From Lepisosteus oculatus (lineage: Eukaryota > Chordata > Actinopteri > Semionotiformes > Lepisosteidae), in NCBI RefSeq assembly GCF_040954835.1, contig NC_090709.1:44276490-44340489 (forward strand): a DNA stretch of 64,000 bases, given 5' to 3'. The translations under genes and the position numbers were made by a program. The notes below the pieces were generated by a model. It saw only the letters and a program-made list of their open reading frames with translations. It was not told where the DNA came from and made no database searches. Of this stretch, positions 31,414 to 41,041 are shown piece after piece. The stretch's first letter is position 1, and each line of letters starts with the position of its first letter.

Positions 31414-31683
31414 ACTGATACTGATCAGGTTCTGCTGCTACTGAACCCGCAGTCTTCACCTTAAAGTTCAATTCCCCAAGCCTTTTGACCTTATATGTCC
31501 ATCCCTTCTCATCAAAATTTGTATTTTCACAGAGTACCCTTCAGAAATCGCAGTATAGAATGAAAAAACTCCAGTAGATCTCGGCCGCTGTTGGTGACTT
31601 TCCTTTAAAAATAAATGAATCTCTGGAAATTTTACGGAGTGTATCACTTTCACTGAGACCGAGAAGTGTTAAGCTGTACATGA

Positions 31684-31740
31684 GTCTTTGTGGTTCGGTT
31701 GTTAACCAAAAGGGTGGTGGTTTGAGCCCTCCCAGGGACA
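31684..31740 (+). pseudogene. tRNA-Asn relic lacking the D arm
   Basis: 57 nt. The acceptor GTCTTTG/CAGGGAC pairs fully, the anticodon loop TTGTTAA keeps GTT and the T arm GGTGG TTTGAGC CCTCC is nearly intact. The D arm (about 17 bases) is cleanly missing between GTG and GTTCGG, removing the A box. Confidence 0.75.
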
Positions 31741-31879
31741 CTATGAGCCTTTTAATGTACACACCCGTCTCACTTTATCTCCACGGCCAGTCTTGTACCG
31801 CAATCAAATACAGAGCCCGTAGGAGGCAGTAAGCTCGCATATATAGCTCACTGTGTATATAATGAAGAAGTAGAGGTTA

Positions 31880-31962
31880 GTTTCTCATCTGCGCGTTACA
31901 GAGCCTTACGCAACTTGTACTGTACCAATAGCTAGGGTTTGATCCCTGCACGGGCTATTAGT
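31880..31962 (+). other. B-box-like patch, unassigned
   Basis: TAGGGTTTGATCCCTGCACGGGCT resembles, over short blocks, a T arm and 3' acceptor end of a tRNA. The upstream 45 bases cannot be matched to a family; a decayed Lys-like gene is one guess. Confidence 0.25.
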
Positions 31963-32011
31963 TGAAAAGCCATTGTAAATGACGTGTAAGAGATTTATAG
32001 ATACTGTAGAT

Positions 32012-33412
32012 CAGTGGTTCTCAAACTGTGGTACGCGTACCGGCAGTGGTACGTGGAGTGCCACCAGGTGGTACGCCAAATGACCCTGGAACTGTGTAGT
32101 GTGCACTGCAAAATCGGGACGGGTTTTCATATTTTGTATTTTAATACGTGTCGAATACGCAGCCTACGTACTACAATACAGTGCATGCTAATACTTCAGT
32201 GGACACAAGAGATACTCTGTAATTCTATACCACTCTATAGGAATGCGTGCTACGGATGCAAGTGACCAATTGTATTTAAAAAAAGCTATTGTATCTCCAG
32301 CAAATAGGGAGAAAGGAAAATGTGCGTGATTTTGGAACAATGCCAACATTGTAAACACAGGAATGCAAAGAAATACGTGCTACGAACGCAGGCAATCTTG
32401 TGAGCACACGAAAGCGTGATAACAGAAAAATATTTAAGAACTGTTCGAATTTGAGAAAAATACACCAAGCGTCTCTGTGTTTCGCTCCCATGCGCATGAA
32501 ATAAAAACTTTAAATAAATACGGAAATAAAAACAGAAACACGGAAAAATGCAAGCTTGCGGATTGCTAAAGCAGGTAAGCTACACTATTTTTGAAGAACC
32601 TTATTTAACGTTGGCAAAAGAGCTGACACGTATTATGTGTGGAGAAAAAGCTGCTAAACAGCTCGACCTGCTGCCCCCCTCCCCCTGAAAGACACAGTCA
32701 TTCATAGAATTATTGAAATGAAGGATTATATCAAAAGTACACTGATAGAGCGCGTTAAGATGAGCAGATGTTTTTCACTGCAATTAGATGAGTCTGTAGT
32801 CGATTTGGCCAATTTGCTCGTTTACGTTAGATACGAGTTTGAGGGTATGTCCCATGAAGACTTTCTGTTCTGTAAACCGCTACCAAGAGGAACTACAGGA
32901 GAGCACATATTTCAGCTTCTGAATGAATTTTTCGAAGAGAATGGCCTCGACTTGATAAAATGTGTCTGAGTTTGTACAGACAGTGCTAGAGCAATGACAA
33001 GCCGACATAACGGTGCAGTTGCACGAATTAGAGAGGTTGCTCCAGAAATTAATGTACGCATTACAACATCCACCGCGAGACTTTTGCCGTCAAGAAAATG
33101 CCTGACGATTTAATATCTGTTAGACTCTGTTGTGAATTGTATCAAGGCTCGAAAAATTAATTCACATCTCCTTTGCTCAACTAAATAGGCTCACCCCTCT
33201 CACTGAAATGGTGCTTTTTTATTAGTTGTTGTTAATGTTTTTTTTCTGTAAAATACTTTGAGAAGCCACCTTTAAAGGCGCTATATCAAATAAAGTTCAT
33301 TATTATAATATTTATTTCTGGGGTTCCTATGAGATGATGACTTGTAGGTGGTACTTGGATGCTTTGGTTGGATTAGGGGTGGTACTTGGTCCAAAAAGTT
33401 TGAGAACCACTG
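32012..33412 (+). mobile_element. hAT DNA transposon (Charlie/ZBED-like), degraded
   Basis: The 1,401-bp element has perfect 16-bp inverted ends (CAGTGGTTCTCAAACT at the left and its complement at the right). It is flanked by an 8-bp target duplication CTGTAGAT (32004-32011 and 33413-33420), diagnostic of hAT elements. Codons 32,718-32,966 read MKDYIKSTLIERVKMSRCFS and continue with LQLDES, LLVYVRYEFEG and FLFCKPLPRGTTGE, motifs of the catalytic part of hAT transposases; LQLDES holds the first catalytic Asp. A TGA stop follows at KCV, after which the same frame resumes with VCTDSARAMTSRHNGAV, containing the second catalytic Asp. Both ends of the transposase are missing, so the element is non-autonomous. 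A LINE tail lies inside its 3' part. Confidence 0.92.
33115..33312 (+). mobile_element. L2-type LINE 3' tail nested in the hAT element
   Basis: TTTGAGAAGCCACCTTTAAA followed by GGCGCTATAT and an ATT-rich tail matches the reverse complement of the L2 end at 49,140-49,210. It is only the last 150-200 bp, a typical 5'-truncated LINE copy, and it interrupts the hAT sequence, so it inserted later. Confidence 0.7.
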
Positions 33413-33420
33413 CTGTAGAT

Positions 33421-33814
33421 ACTTTATTGATCCCATGAGGGAAATTAATAAAGCTTATCCAGCTAGCTTTTATGTTTCACACTAAATTGCGATCTTGAAA
33501 CCAAAATAATTAGAAATATGGAACACAACCGTTGTTCTCCAAGAAGGAAAGCTGTTTAACACTGACGTCACTCCTTTTTATTTAACCCAGATTGTGAAGA
33601 CAACTCCACCCTATCAAAGGTAATTGTTGCACAAAAGTTGGAAAGCACACTCTGAATCCATCTGTACTGTATATTTGATTTCCGCGATCCGTTCAAGGCT
33701 GCTTGGTGCTTCGCAAGCAAGTCATTTCAGGGAAGAAACTCAGTTTAGAGAACTACTGGTGCATTTTCACTCATTGAATTTGATCTTTGTACTCTCTTTT
33801 CATTCTCAGCTATA
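33421..33814. other. No gene seen
   Basis: No tRNA box, conserved motif or long frame is found between the hAT element and module M3. Confidence 0.5.
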
Positions 33815-34540
33815 ATATTTCAAAATTACAGTTCGGATTTGTTGGAAAACTTCACAGGCATTATTAAGTTAGGACTGTACAATTTTATTTTAATATCTTG
33901 GTATATTTACCTTCATTTTAATATGGATGTAACCATAAATGTTGTACTTTTGTCGTACATTTTAACTGAGGACGCACGACGACTATTATACCTTGTGATA
34001 CATGCAAGACATCTGTAAACGAAGATGTAATTACAGTCAAATTGGCAATTAACAGAAAACCACAATTGTATAATATTATTTCTCTATGTCGATGATCAGT
34101 TGAAGGATTTGAAGAAACTATATATTATTCCTCGATATCGATGATCAGTTGAAGGATTTGAAGAAACAGCAGCGATAGCAGGTGATTTTGGTTTTGAACC
34201 CATCTTTACACCTCAATAATCCATTTGTCCTCGAAAAAAGAAAAGAGAGGCATGTTTTGAGTCTCATAATGATCATCTTCTCGATCCAAAGAAACATATA
34301 AATTTGATTCCTTCCGTAGTATTTTGGATTTTCTTACGAAGATCTCACGAAGTATTGCCAGGATCTATATTTAGCGTTCGGTAGCGATAACACTGCTGAT
34401 ATTGATCGAGTAGAAATCTATGATGTATTGACAACTTTATCTGAAGCGAAAAGTCCTAGAACGCTGTCTATGAAGTGTTAGGATTCATACCAAGATATAC
34501 TTTTTGTTTTCAACCCAAAATGCTGCTATTGCATTACACA
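33815..34540 (+). repeat. Asn-module downstream part, copy M3
   Basis: Matches M1 from about 27,540 onward (GATTTGTTGGAAAACTTCAC, TTAGGACTGTACA, GTTGAAGGATTTGAAGAAAC). A 45-bp piece is tandemly duplicated near 34,090-34,165. No tRNA remains. Confidence 0.7.
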
Positions 34541-35161
34541 TTATATGAACATTACCAGTTTTGGTAGCTTCTCTGCATGATTTTTCAAAACTGAAACTAA
34601 TTACAAAATTATTTAAGATCAACCATGACAAAAAAATTATAAATCAGGACTAATATTAATATCAACTGATGTTACTACAGAAAAAAAGATTTAACTGAAA
34701 TATTAATAAGACTATGCAAGCCTAAAAAGTAGAACAATTCAATTTATATAACTTTTTTTTTTTAGAAATGGGCTCACACACCGGAAGACACTAATGTTTC
34801 TCTTCGTTAGAGTATGTGAATAACAGTTTAACCCAAAATATTTGGAGTCCAGAGGGAGGACTTGCTCGCTGAATGATCTCTCAAGAAATCCCTGGTGAGA
34901 TTCAACAGGTGTTTTCTTCAACAGCCACTAAAAGTCTGATGACCTTCTCTGGATTTCCTGAATATGACGTAAAATTAGTTCAAATCATTTGGTAGTTAAC
35001 ACAACGAAATGCTTTGGAGGTACATTTAAAACAGCAGAGCAAGACTGTAGCACTTCGTGTGTGACTGAATTTAATTGTGTAAACCTGGCTCTCTATGAAC
35101 ACGAGCAAAGAGTTCTTACTCAACAGAAGATTGCGATGTGAGCACAATAATATAAGACATC
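34541..35161. other. No gene seen
   Basis: AT-rich sequence with poly-A/T runs and one 60-codon frame without known motifs. Confidence 0.5.
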
Positions 35162-35233
35162 TGGAGACGCCAGAGATTGAACTCAGGACTTCATACATGA
35201 AAAACATGCACTCTACCACTGAGCTACATTCCC
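35162..35233 (-). tRNA. tRNA-Ala-body locus with anticodon TTC
   Basis: This 72-nt locus has the standard tRNA-Ala(TGC) scaffold: TAGCTCAGTGGTAGAGTGCA, the anticodon arm GCATG-TTTTTCA-TGTAT, T arm GTTCAATC and 3' end CTCCA. The loop carries TTC where alanine has TGC, a one-base change at position 35, so it would read glutamate GAA. The alanine identity pair G3:U70 is retained. The acceptor has one A-C mismatch and the T stem one or two weak pairs. The A box (TAGCTCAGTGG) is intact, and the B box AGTTCAATCTC is fair. It could be a pseudogene or, if transcribed, a mischarging tRNA; I favour a decaying copy. Confidence 0.7.
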
Positions 35234-36780
35234 TATGGCACAGATGGTGGAACTGACTTAAAGATGTGCATATGTTTACTGACCACAATCCACCCTTCAT
35301 GAATAATTGAAATGAATAATTTATTTTTATATCCAGTCACATGGGCGACGGTGGTTGATTCTTCAATGGGGGAGTGCGTTTTTCTACCTCCTTACTCGAC
35401 TGTCTTTCAATTATGTTTTCTTTGAAACCTTTTTGCATCTTTTAAGTGCTTGCAATTAAATTACGCATAGAAAAACAGCAGTACAGTTGATGTTCATGGA
35501 CTGATGCACACAACTCCAGTGATAAAGCCCTTTTGTAAATATTGTAGAAGAATGTTAAAGGGCGAAACAACACTCCAACCACGTGAATGGTAACAAGAAG
35601 GATCGTGTTCTTATTTAATATGTGCTTTTGAATTGCCTCGTCAATACACACAGGCTTTAGAGATGGACAAATAATTGAGTGAATCAAATTAGTTTTTGTT
35701 GGTCGTCTGTGTCTTCATAACTTTGTAGGTGAGAGAGAGGATTGCGAAAATGTGCAGGTGCTTCTCAGAAGTGCGTTGGTGGTATAGGTTCCTTCAAATA
35801 ACTGAGCCAGTGCATCCCAAATCTTTTCAAGATGATCTGTGATCTGGTAACACATCTCCTGAAACTAACATTCGAGGTAGGAAGTGTGCTCTTAAACACC
35901 AAAACACTCAAAAAGGAAGAAGCAGATCTCTGTACACAAGACGGTAGTGCGATATTAGAATTTCAGAGTTCTTGACGGATTCAGGCTCCTTCTCAGAAGT
36001 CCTTGCTCGCCAAATAACTTTGCAGCTGAGGAAGAGCACCACGGAAAAAACCCAACTCAACAAGAGAGCGCGTTGGTTGCTCTTGCTCTTAATGCAAGGA
36101 GCTGTTTTTTTTTCCTCGCAATAATAATTATTAACCAGAAACAGCAGCACAGGTAGGTCGCATTTGTGATTATGTCACTTCTCTGCTTCAGCAAGGTCAA
36201 TAAAAGACTCTGAAAGTAGTAAAGCAAAACTGAACTCAAAATCATATTAGGAATTCTGAGCGATATCTCCATACAGGTAATCCAACAGAACGTTGAAATA
36301 TTTGAATATCATCTCTCTGTATATTGCACTGCTTTTAACCCAGAGTAAAACTATTGGATTGAAGGAATGCTAACCGCTGGGTTAAAATGTATAGTTGTTA
36401 TTTGGAGAAATCTGTAAACTCGTGATCTTATATGTTTTAAAAGACAGCACAGGAAAAAACAGTGCTGATTATTTTCCAGAGACGGAGCACTGATGACCTA
36501 TCCAAGCTAATCGATAAAACCCACCCAGTGGATACTCTAGCAGAACGTCAAAGAACATTCACCTTTGTATCCAAAGAAACCACAGGAACAACATCAGGTA
36601 GCACAATCAATTCCCCTTTTAAATCTTTCCTTTAAGGTATGCTATGTGAATTCATGAAGATAATCCTCTGATCTCTTTTGATCACGAACAAAGTACTTTT
36701 GATGGAGCGCTATGTTCAAAGATTTAATAAGCTTTACCCCTGCCAATGATTCGGCGTGAAGAATTAAAAGTTTCACAGAC
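35234..36780. other. No gene seen
   Basis: Scattered short frames on the minus strand (up to about 80 codons) have no recognisable domain. No tRNA boxes are detected. Confidence 0.5.
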
Positions 36781-37130
36781 AAAAGCAGCTCACCACCACA
36801 GCCAATATTAAATGTACTTGCCGGTACACTATCATGTGCACTGCTTCAAAAGTGATCTCAGCAGATGTTGTTCCCTACATAAAGCTGAACGTGCCAAAGA
36901 GAATTTCTGTTGAGAAAACAAAATATTTTTTCTGCCTTGATGTTAAGCCTGTCTTTTAGAAAGTCTATTTCTAAACACCTCCTGCAGCCTAACAAAAAGC
37001 ACTTTTACTGATCGTATTGCAGGTCTTAAAACATTAACATTTGGCAGCGGTGGGATTCGAACCCACGCCCCCAGAGAGACTGGAGCCTAAAATCCAGCGC
37101 CTTAGACCGCTCGGCCACGCTACCTTCCAC
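36780..37130 (-). repeat. Leu-tRNA module, copy 1
   Basis: The Leu gene and about 250 bp downstream of it (AGTGATCTCAGCAGATGTTG, CCTTGATGTTAAGC on the plus strand) correspond, inverted, to 51,050-51,420. Confidence 0.7.
37042..37124 (-). tRNA. tRNA-Leu(TAG)-type with 8-base anticodon loop
   Basis: This 83-nt type II tRNA matches vertebrate tRNA-Leu(TAG) almost base for base: acceptor GGTAGCG/CGCTGCC fully paired, A box TGGCCGAGCGG, long variable arm, T arm GTGGG TTCGAAT CCCAC with perfect B box. The anticodon stem is CTGGA/TCCAG, but the loop is TTTTAGGC, eight bases instead of seven, because one T has been added. The extra base makes the anticodon ambiguous (TAG or TTA). A TTTT terminator on its strand (plus AAAA at 37028-37031) lies 10 bases past the end. 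Promoter, fold and terminator all look functional; the enlarged loop is the only defect. Confidence 0.88.
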
Positions 37131-37379
37131 CATGGCCATCTTCCTCACATTGCTGGCTTGGAAAATGCCGGAGGCTTCAGCTCTTGATCTAATGATATCA
37201 TGACATGTGGAAGTGACTGCACCTTCATCTTCCGAGATGCTTTCAATAGCACAAATGCTACTTTCACCGGCACAAACATAGCAATAACGAAGGAGGTGGG
37301 TTTCATCCTTTGTGCTGTTTGTAGGGGCGCAACTCTATGTCGATCTACTGACTTGAAGAGCAAAAATCAAAATCCTCTG

Positions 37380-37900
37380 CTACTACTATTGCTTTTTTCA
37401 TAGTTTCTTCAAATCCTTCATTTGAACGTAGATTTTGAAGGATATTGATGATAATACCACATAAATTGTGGTTTTCTTGTGATCGCCAATTTTATTCAAA
37501 TACCAGCCTTTTTACAGTTCCTTGCGTGTTTCACAAGGTATAATAGCCCCCCTCGCATCCTCAGCTAACATATTTTAAAATTGCAATAGATTATACAGCA
37601 TGCATGTTTACATTTATATTAAAATTAAAGTAAATATACAAGAATACATACAGTGCTAACCCAATAATTCTTGTCAGGTTCTCCAACAAATCTGCGTTGT
37701 TATTTTAACATGTTTCAGCTGAGGGTGCAACAGGAGTATAAATGAATTTTCCCGCCAGCCATTCAAAGACCAAATTCCATGAGTGAACATTATTTTCGCA
37801 GACGTTGCCGGCATTGGACTTTGCCGGTGGTATTGAATTATGTCCACAACTGTTGTAGTAGTTCCTTCTTGAAATTCGACACGTGCAAAGCACTCGTAAT
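37380..37900 (-). repeat. Asn-module downstream part, copy M4
   Basis: Inverted copy of the M1 downstream region (CTCCAACAAATCTGCGTTG, TCCTTCATTTGAACGTAG on the plus strand). No tRNA remains in it. Confidence 0.7.
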
Positions 37901-38805
37901 ATCATAGGTGTTAACGTTCGCTGAGACTATTCGAGTCATGGTGTGTATCCCTGCCTATCATTGGGAGACGGGTAGCTTTTTTATACTCAGATTCCAATCT
38001 TCAATGCTTTGTGGGAGAGATTACATAACTTTCATTTTCTCACATTTTCTGACGACTGTTCCAAAGGGGCACCCTGTCAATTCCGAATACTTTTCAAAAA
38101 TCTGCCTGCATGTTTGATTATTGTCATTTAATTTCGAAAAAGTTCAATATTGATCATAACTAAAGAAAATAATGATCACGAACAAAAAAGGGATAAAGAT
38201 GCGAGTCGATCTTGAATTCACAGCTGGGTGACACAGGCTTCTGTTCTGATATGGTTGTACGAGAAACAGGAGGAATCGCCAATCTCCTATAGAACATGAG
38301 TTGAATCAGGAGTGAGACATTTCGTATACCCGTGCATATGTCAACGCCTGACCTACATCGTAAAACTAACATTAAGTTGTCAGAGACATTCATTTATATA
38401 CAAACAAGAGACAGACCAAGTAATAATTCTACATTAGTTCAGGTGGGTAAACCTGAACTAACTAACTAATAAACCTATTAATAATTCTACATTAACGTGT
38501 CCTACACTGATCAGACTAATTGACATGGTCTGATTCAGAGCCTGTGCAGTTCGTGCTAATTACAACAAGGACAGTTCTGAACCCTCATCACCGAACTGAG
38601 CACAAGTTCAGCTGTTCTCCAGTTTTGTTACGCATGGTTTTTCATTGCAATTGAGTTCAGAGCTGGAGCTGATCTCCAGACAGTACAGTGTTTTGGGTAA
38701 GTTGTCAAAATTCACATGAGGCTGCAGACAACTTACCCAAAGTGTTTTCTATAGCTTTCAGGTGGAGTTCATTTATATAAAAGAATGTAAGTGGTATAAA
38801 CGCAA
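37901..38805. other. No gene seen
   Basis: Two frames of 69 and 77 codons show no motif. A short local repeat, CCTGAACTAACTAACTAATA, sits near 38,450. Confidence 0.45.
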
Positions 38806-38878
38806 CAAGCCAGACGGCAGGCCAACCTATAATTTTCCGACGCGAGGCCTGACGCGTTATTCATTACGCCACTGACCC
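38806..38878 (-). pseudogene. tRNA-Arg relic, anticodon TCG
   Basis: 73 nt, GGGTCAGTGGCGTAATGAAT at the 5' end; the acceptor GGGTCAG/CTGGCTT pairs throughout with wobbles. The scaffold is tRNA-Arg(ACG). The anticodon loop reads CCTCGCG, giving TCG, still an arginine anticodon, but the anticodon stem is weak and the T loop reads TTGGCCT, so the B box is lost. Confidence 0.65.
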
Positions 38879-39339
38879 TGCTATTGCAGTACTAAGAAAA
38901 ACACATTTTCTACATTTATGTCTGTTTAAAAATCACTCTAAAAAAGACAAAGGGTTTGGGTGTCGCGCTAAAAATCCGCTTCATTTCGAATGCAAATAAA
39001 ACCCGTTTTGTTCCAAGAAATCACAAATTTGTCACATCTTTCATACTATACTTCTCTCTTGTATCAGTAAAGCATTTTGATTTAAACTGAACAATATATG
39101 AAAGGTTTCATCTATACATTTACACATAATAAGTATACGAATAAATACTCGGAAGAAGCCGCAGCTCAGGTATTAGAGAGATTTAAAATCGGATCGGAGG
39201 ATTTAGAGCCCAGACTGCAAACCAACAGCTGACACAGGTCTTTTATAGAACCGTTTTGATTTCCTCTGCTTTGTCCCCATGACGTCATTGTCCTGCTCGC
39301 AGCCGAGCCCGACACACGTCTGGTTTCTGTCGCTGGGCG

Positions 39340-39600
39340 CACACCCTGCGGTCCATGCGGGTCCTGATACCCCAGTACAATGACGGGGACACTAAACTGT
39401 AAACAGGTGCCGTCCTTCGGCTGAGACATTAAACCGAGGTCCTGAGTCTCTGTGATCATTCAGGAGAATGGTGGTGGTGGAGGGGAGTCCCCATTACCTG
39501 TAAAGCGCATTGAGTGGAGTATCCAGAACAGCGCTATATAAGTGTACGCAATAATGATGATGATGATGATTATTATTATTGTAATGTAAAATGCAATAAA
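39340..39600 (+). mobile_element. Fish-type retroposon 3' end
   Basis: GTGCCGTCCTTCGGCTGAGA, TTAAACCGAGGTCCTGA, TGTAAAGCGCATTGAGTG and GCGCTATATAA are blocks of a retroposon tail common in fish genomes, shared in style with L2-clade LINEs and their SINE partners. It ends in (ATG)n/(ATT)n, a simple-repeat tail. A central segment is shortened. Confidence 0.65.
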
Positions 39601-39744
39601 AAATAAAAAAAATATCAAACTTTGATTCAAAATAGTGTAACGCTTACGGCCGACAAGCAGTGTGTGTAAGAGCCGGCGTACCAGAGTGGGTGACGTCACC
39701 GCCCTTCCCTGTGATAGCAGGACCACAGCTACTGGGCTGTAGAG

Positions 39745-39812
39745 AGATCTCTCTTTAGCTCACGGGGCTATGTCGCTGCAGAGAGACGCGGAAGTCCCGG
39801 GTTCGAGCCACC
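39745..39812 (+). other. tRNA-like patch, possible SINE head
   Basis: TTTAGCTCACGGGG (A-box-like) and GTCCCGGGTTCGAGCC (excellent B box) lie about 40 bases apart. The stretch between does not fold as a known tRNA. A tRNA-derived SINE head or a decayed tRNA are both possible. Confidence 0.4.
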
Positions 39813-40953
39813 TATACTTTGGGCCGACCAGATGCGGCAAGGGCGCCCGCCTGAGCCCCCGTTGCGTTACAATAGATTAATGTAAAAACTGATAAAGCTA
39901 ATGCTTTTTTCAGGGCTATATCTACGTTTTTTTAAAAAAGCGAAGTCTGTCGCGATTGTGAAAGTTAGAGAATGTGTTCCAGCGGGTGCCTTCATATCGC
40001 GAGCGTCAGTCTCGCCAGTAGCTGCGAGAAAGTTAAAAGCGCACAAGTGATCTGTCTTTCGTCAAAGTAATTGCCGGAGCAGTAAGACTCAGAGCACCAT
40101 CCAGCAGCTGTAGACGATGTTCGGGGAAGAGCTAATTCTGTTTTTAGCACAGGGAGTGAGAATGAGCTCAGTCCGGCTCCCAGCAGAATCCATCCTGGTT
40201 TGGTTACAGTGCGTCTGAGGCTCTTTGGATCGCAACGTAAAAAAAAACAATTGCTCACATCGTGTGACTTCCTCGACAGGAAGGAAAGATATCACTTAAA
40301 AAAGTCAGAACTGAAGATTTGGATCCTGGGCCTCAATTTGATCAAATTATTAAAATAATAACTATCAAAATATCAGAGTGTGTTTCTGCAACATTTCGTG
40401 CACAGTACGCCATTTTAATCTAAAACAGTCACAACGAGGGCTTTACACGCAGTCTGGGGTATTTTCCCCTTTTATATTTTTGCCACTTTATATCGAACCT
40501 GTTATACTCCCAGAAGTGCACAGTAGCTTGTACTTAATAAAAATGTACAATTCACCACTGGTATAAACAGATGTGTGCCGTGTTTGCCTTTGTAAGCATT
40601 TGTTTAAAAAATAAGTTCACAATACGATAAAAACACAAAAAGCACAAACTTTATAATACAACGATACAAAATCAATACCAAATCATTATGCCAATTAAGT
40701 ACCTATCCTTTGAAAACAGAGAACACCTTTATATCTACAAAAAACTTGACATTGTATGCATTTTTGAATTACAAAGCAGACAGAGTAGTCCCTTAATTCA
40801 CAGATCAGATCTTGGCCAAAACAAGACAATCAGACGTGGGCTGAATTCGGAACAGGAACCTCTGCTTCGTCGTTTATTGAGCTTTTGATCAATGTCTGAA
40901 TGAAACAGATTCGCTTTTTTTAATTCTTTGATTAAAGTATACAAAGAACACCT
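39813..40953. other. No gene seen
   Basis: Short frames on both strands have no motif; no tRNA boxes found. Confidence 0.45.
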
Positions 40954-41041
40954 TTCTTCGAAACGGAACCGAACCAGCGATCTAAGGACTCCCTGCTGAT
41001 TCCACTACACTCCTCCACTCGAGCGACTGAGCTATCGAAGG
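40954..41041 (-). pseudogene. tRNA-Tyr(GTA) relic with intron
   Basis: An 88-nt locus starting CCTTCGATAGCTCAG. The anticodon arm reads GAGGA GTGTAG, then about 15 intron bases, then GTCCTTAG, the canonical place for a tRNA-Tyr intron just after position 37. The T arm is GCTGG TTCGGTT CCGTT-like and the 3' strand is TCGAAGA. The D loop has lost the invariant GG (CAGTCGCTCGAG), and C1-A72 does not pair. The tyrosine anticodon GTA is intact. Probably inactive. Confidence 0.75.

Larger units (their letters stand above)
30775..31430 (+). repeat. Trp-tRNA module, copy T1
   Basis: Collinear with 51,860-52,480; a shorter part is repeated at 61,300-61,520 and 63,290-63,440. Shared words are GGACGTGATGTT-type, TCTATGTGGTGTACAGATA and CCCAGACCACA. 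It contains the Trp relic at 31,075 and a self-complementary GAAGAGCGCCGCTCTTC near 31,206. Confidence 0.75.

Noticed and set aside
31880-31962. tRNA-Lys gene near a good-looking TTTGATCC box
   Set aside because: The 5' two-thirds do not align with any tRNA family by eye.
39745-39812. Functional tRNA gene with GGGTTCGAGCC B box
   Set aside because: No acceptor pairing or anticodon arm can be drawn; a SINE-like or decayed sequence is more likely.
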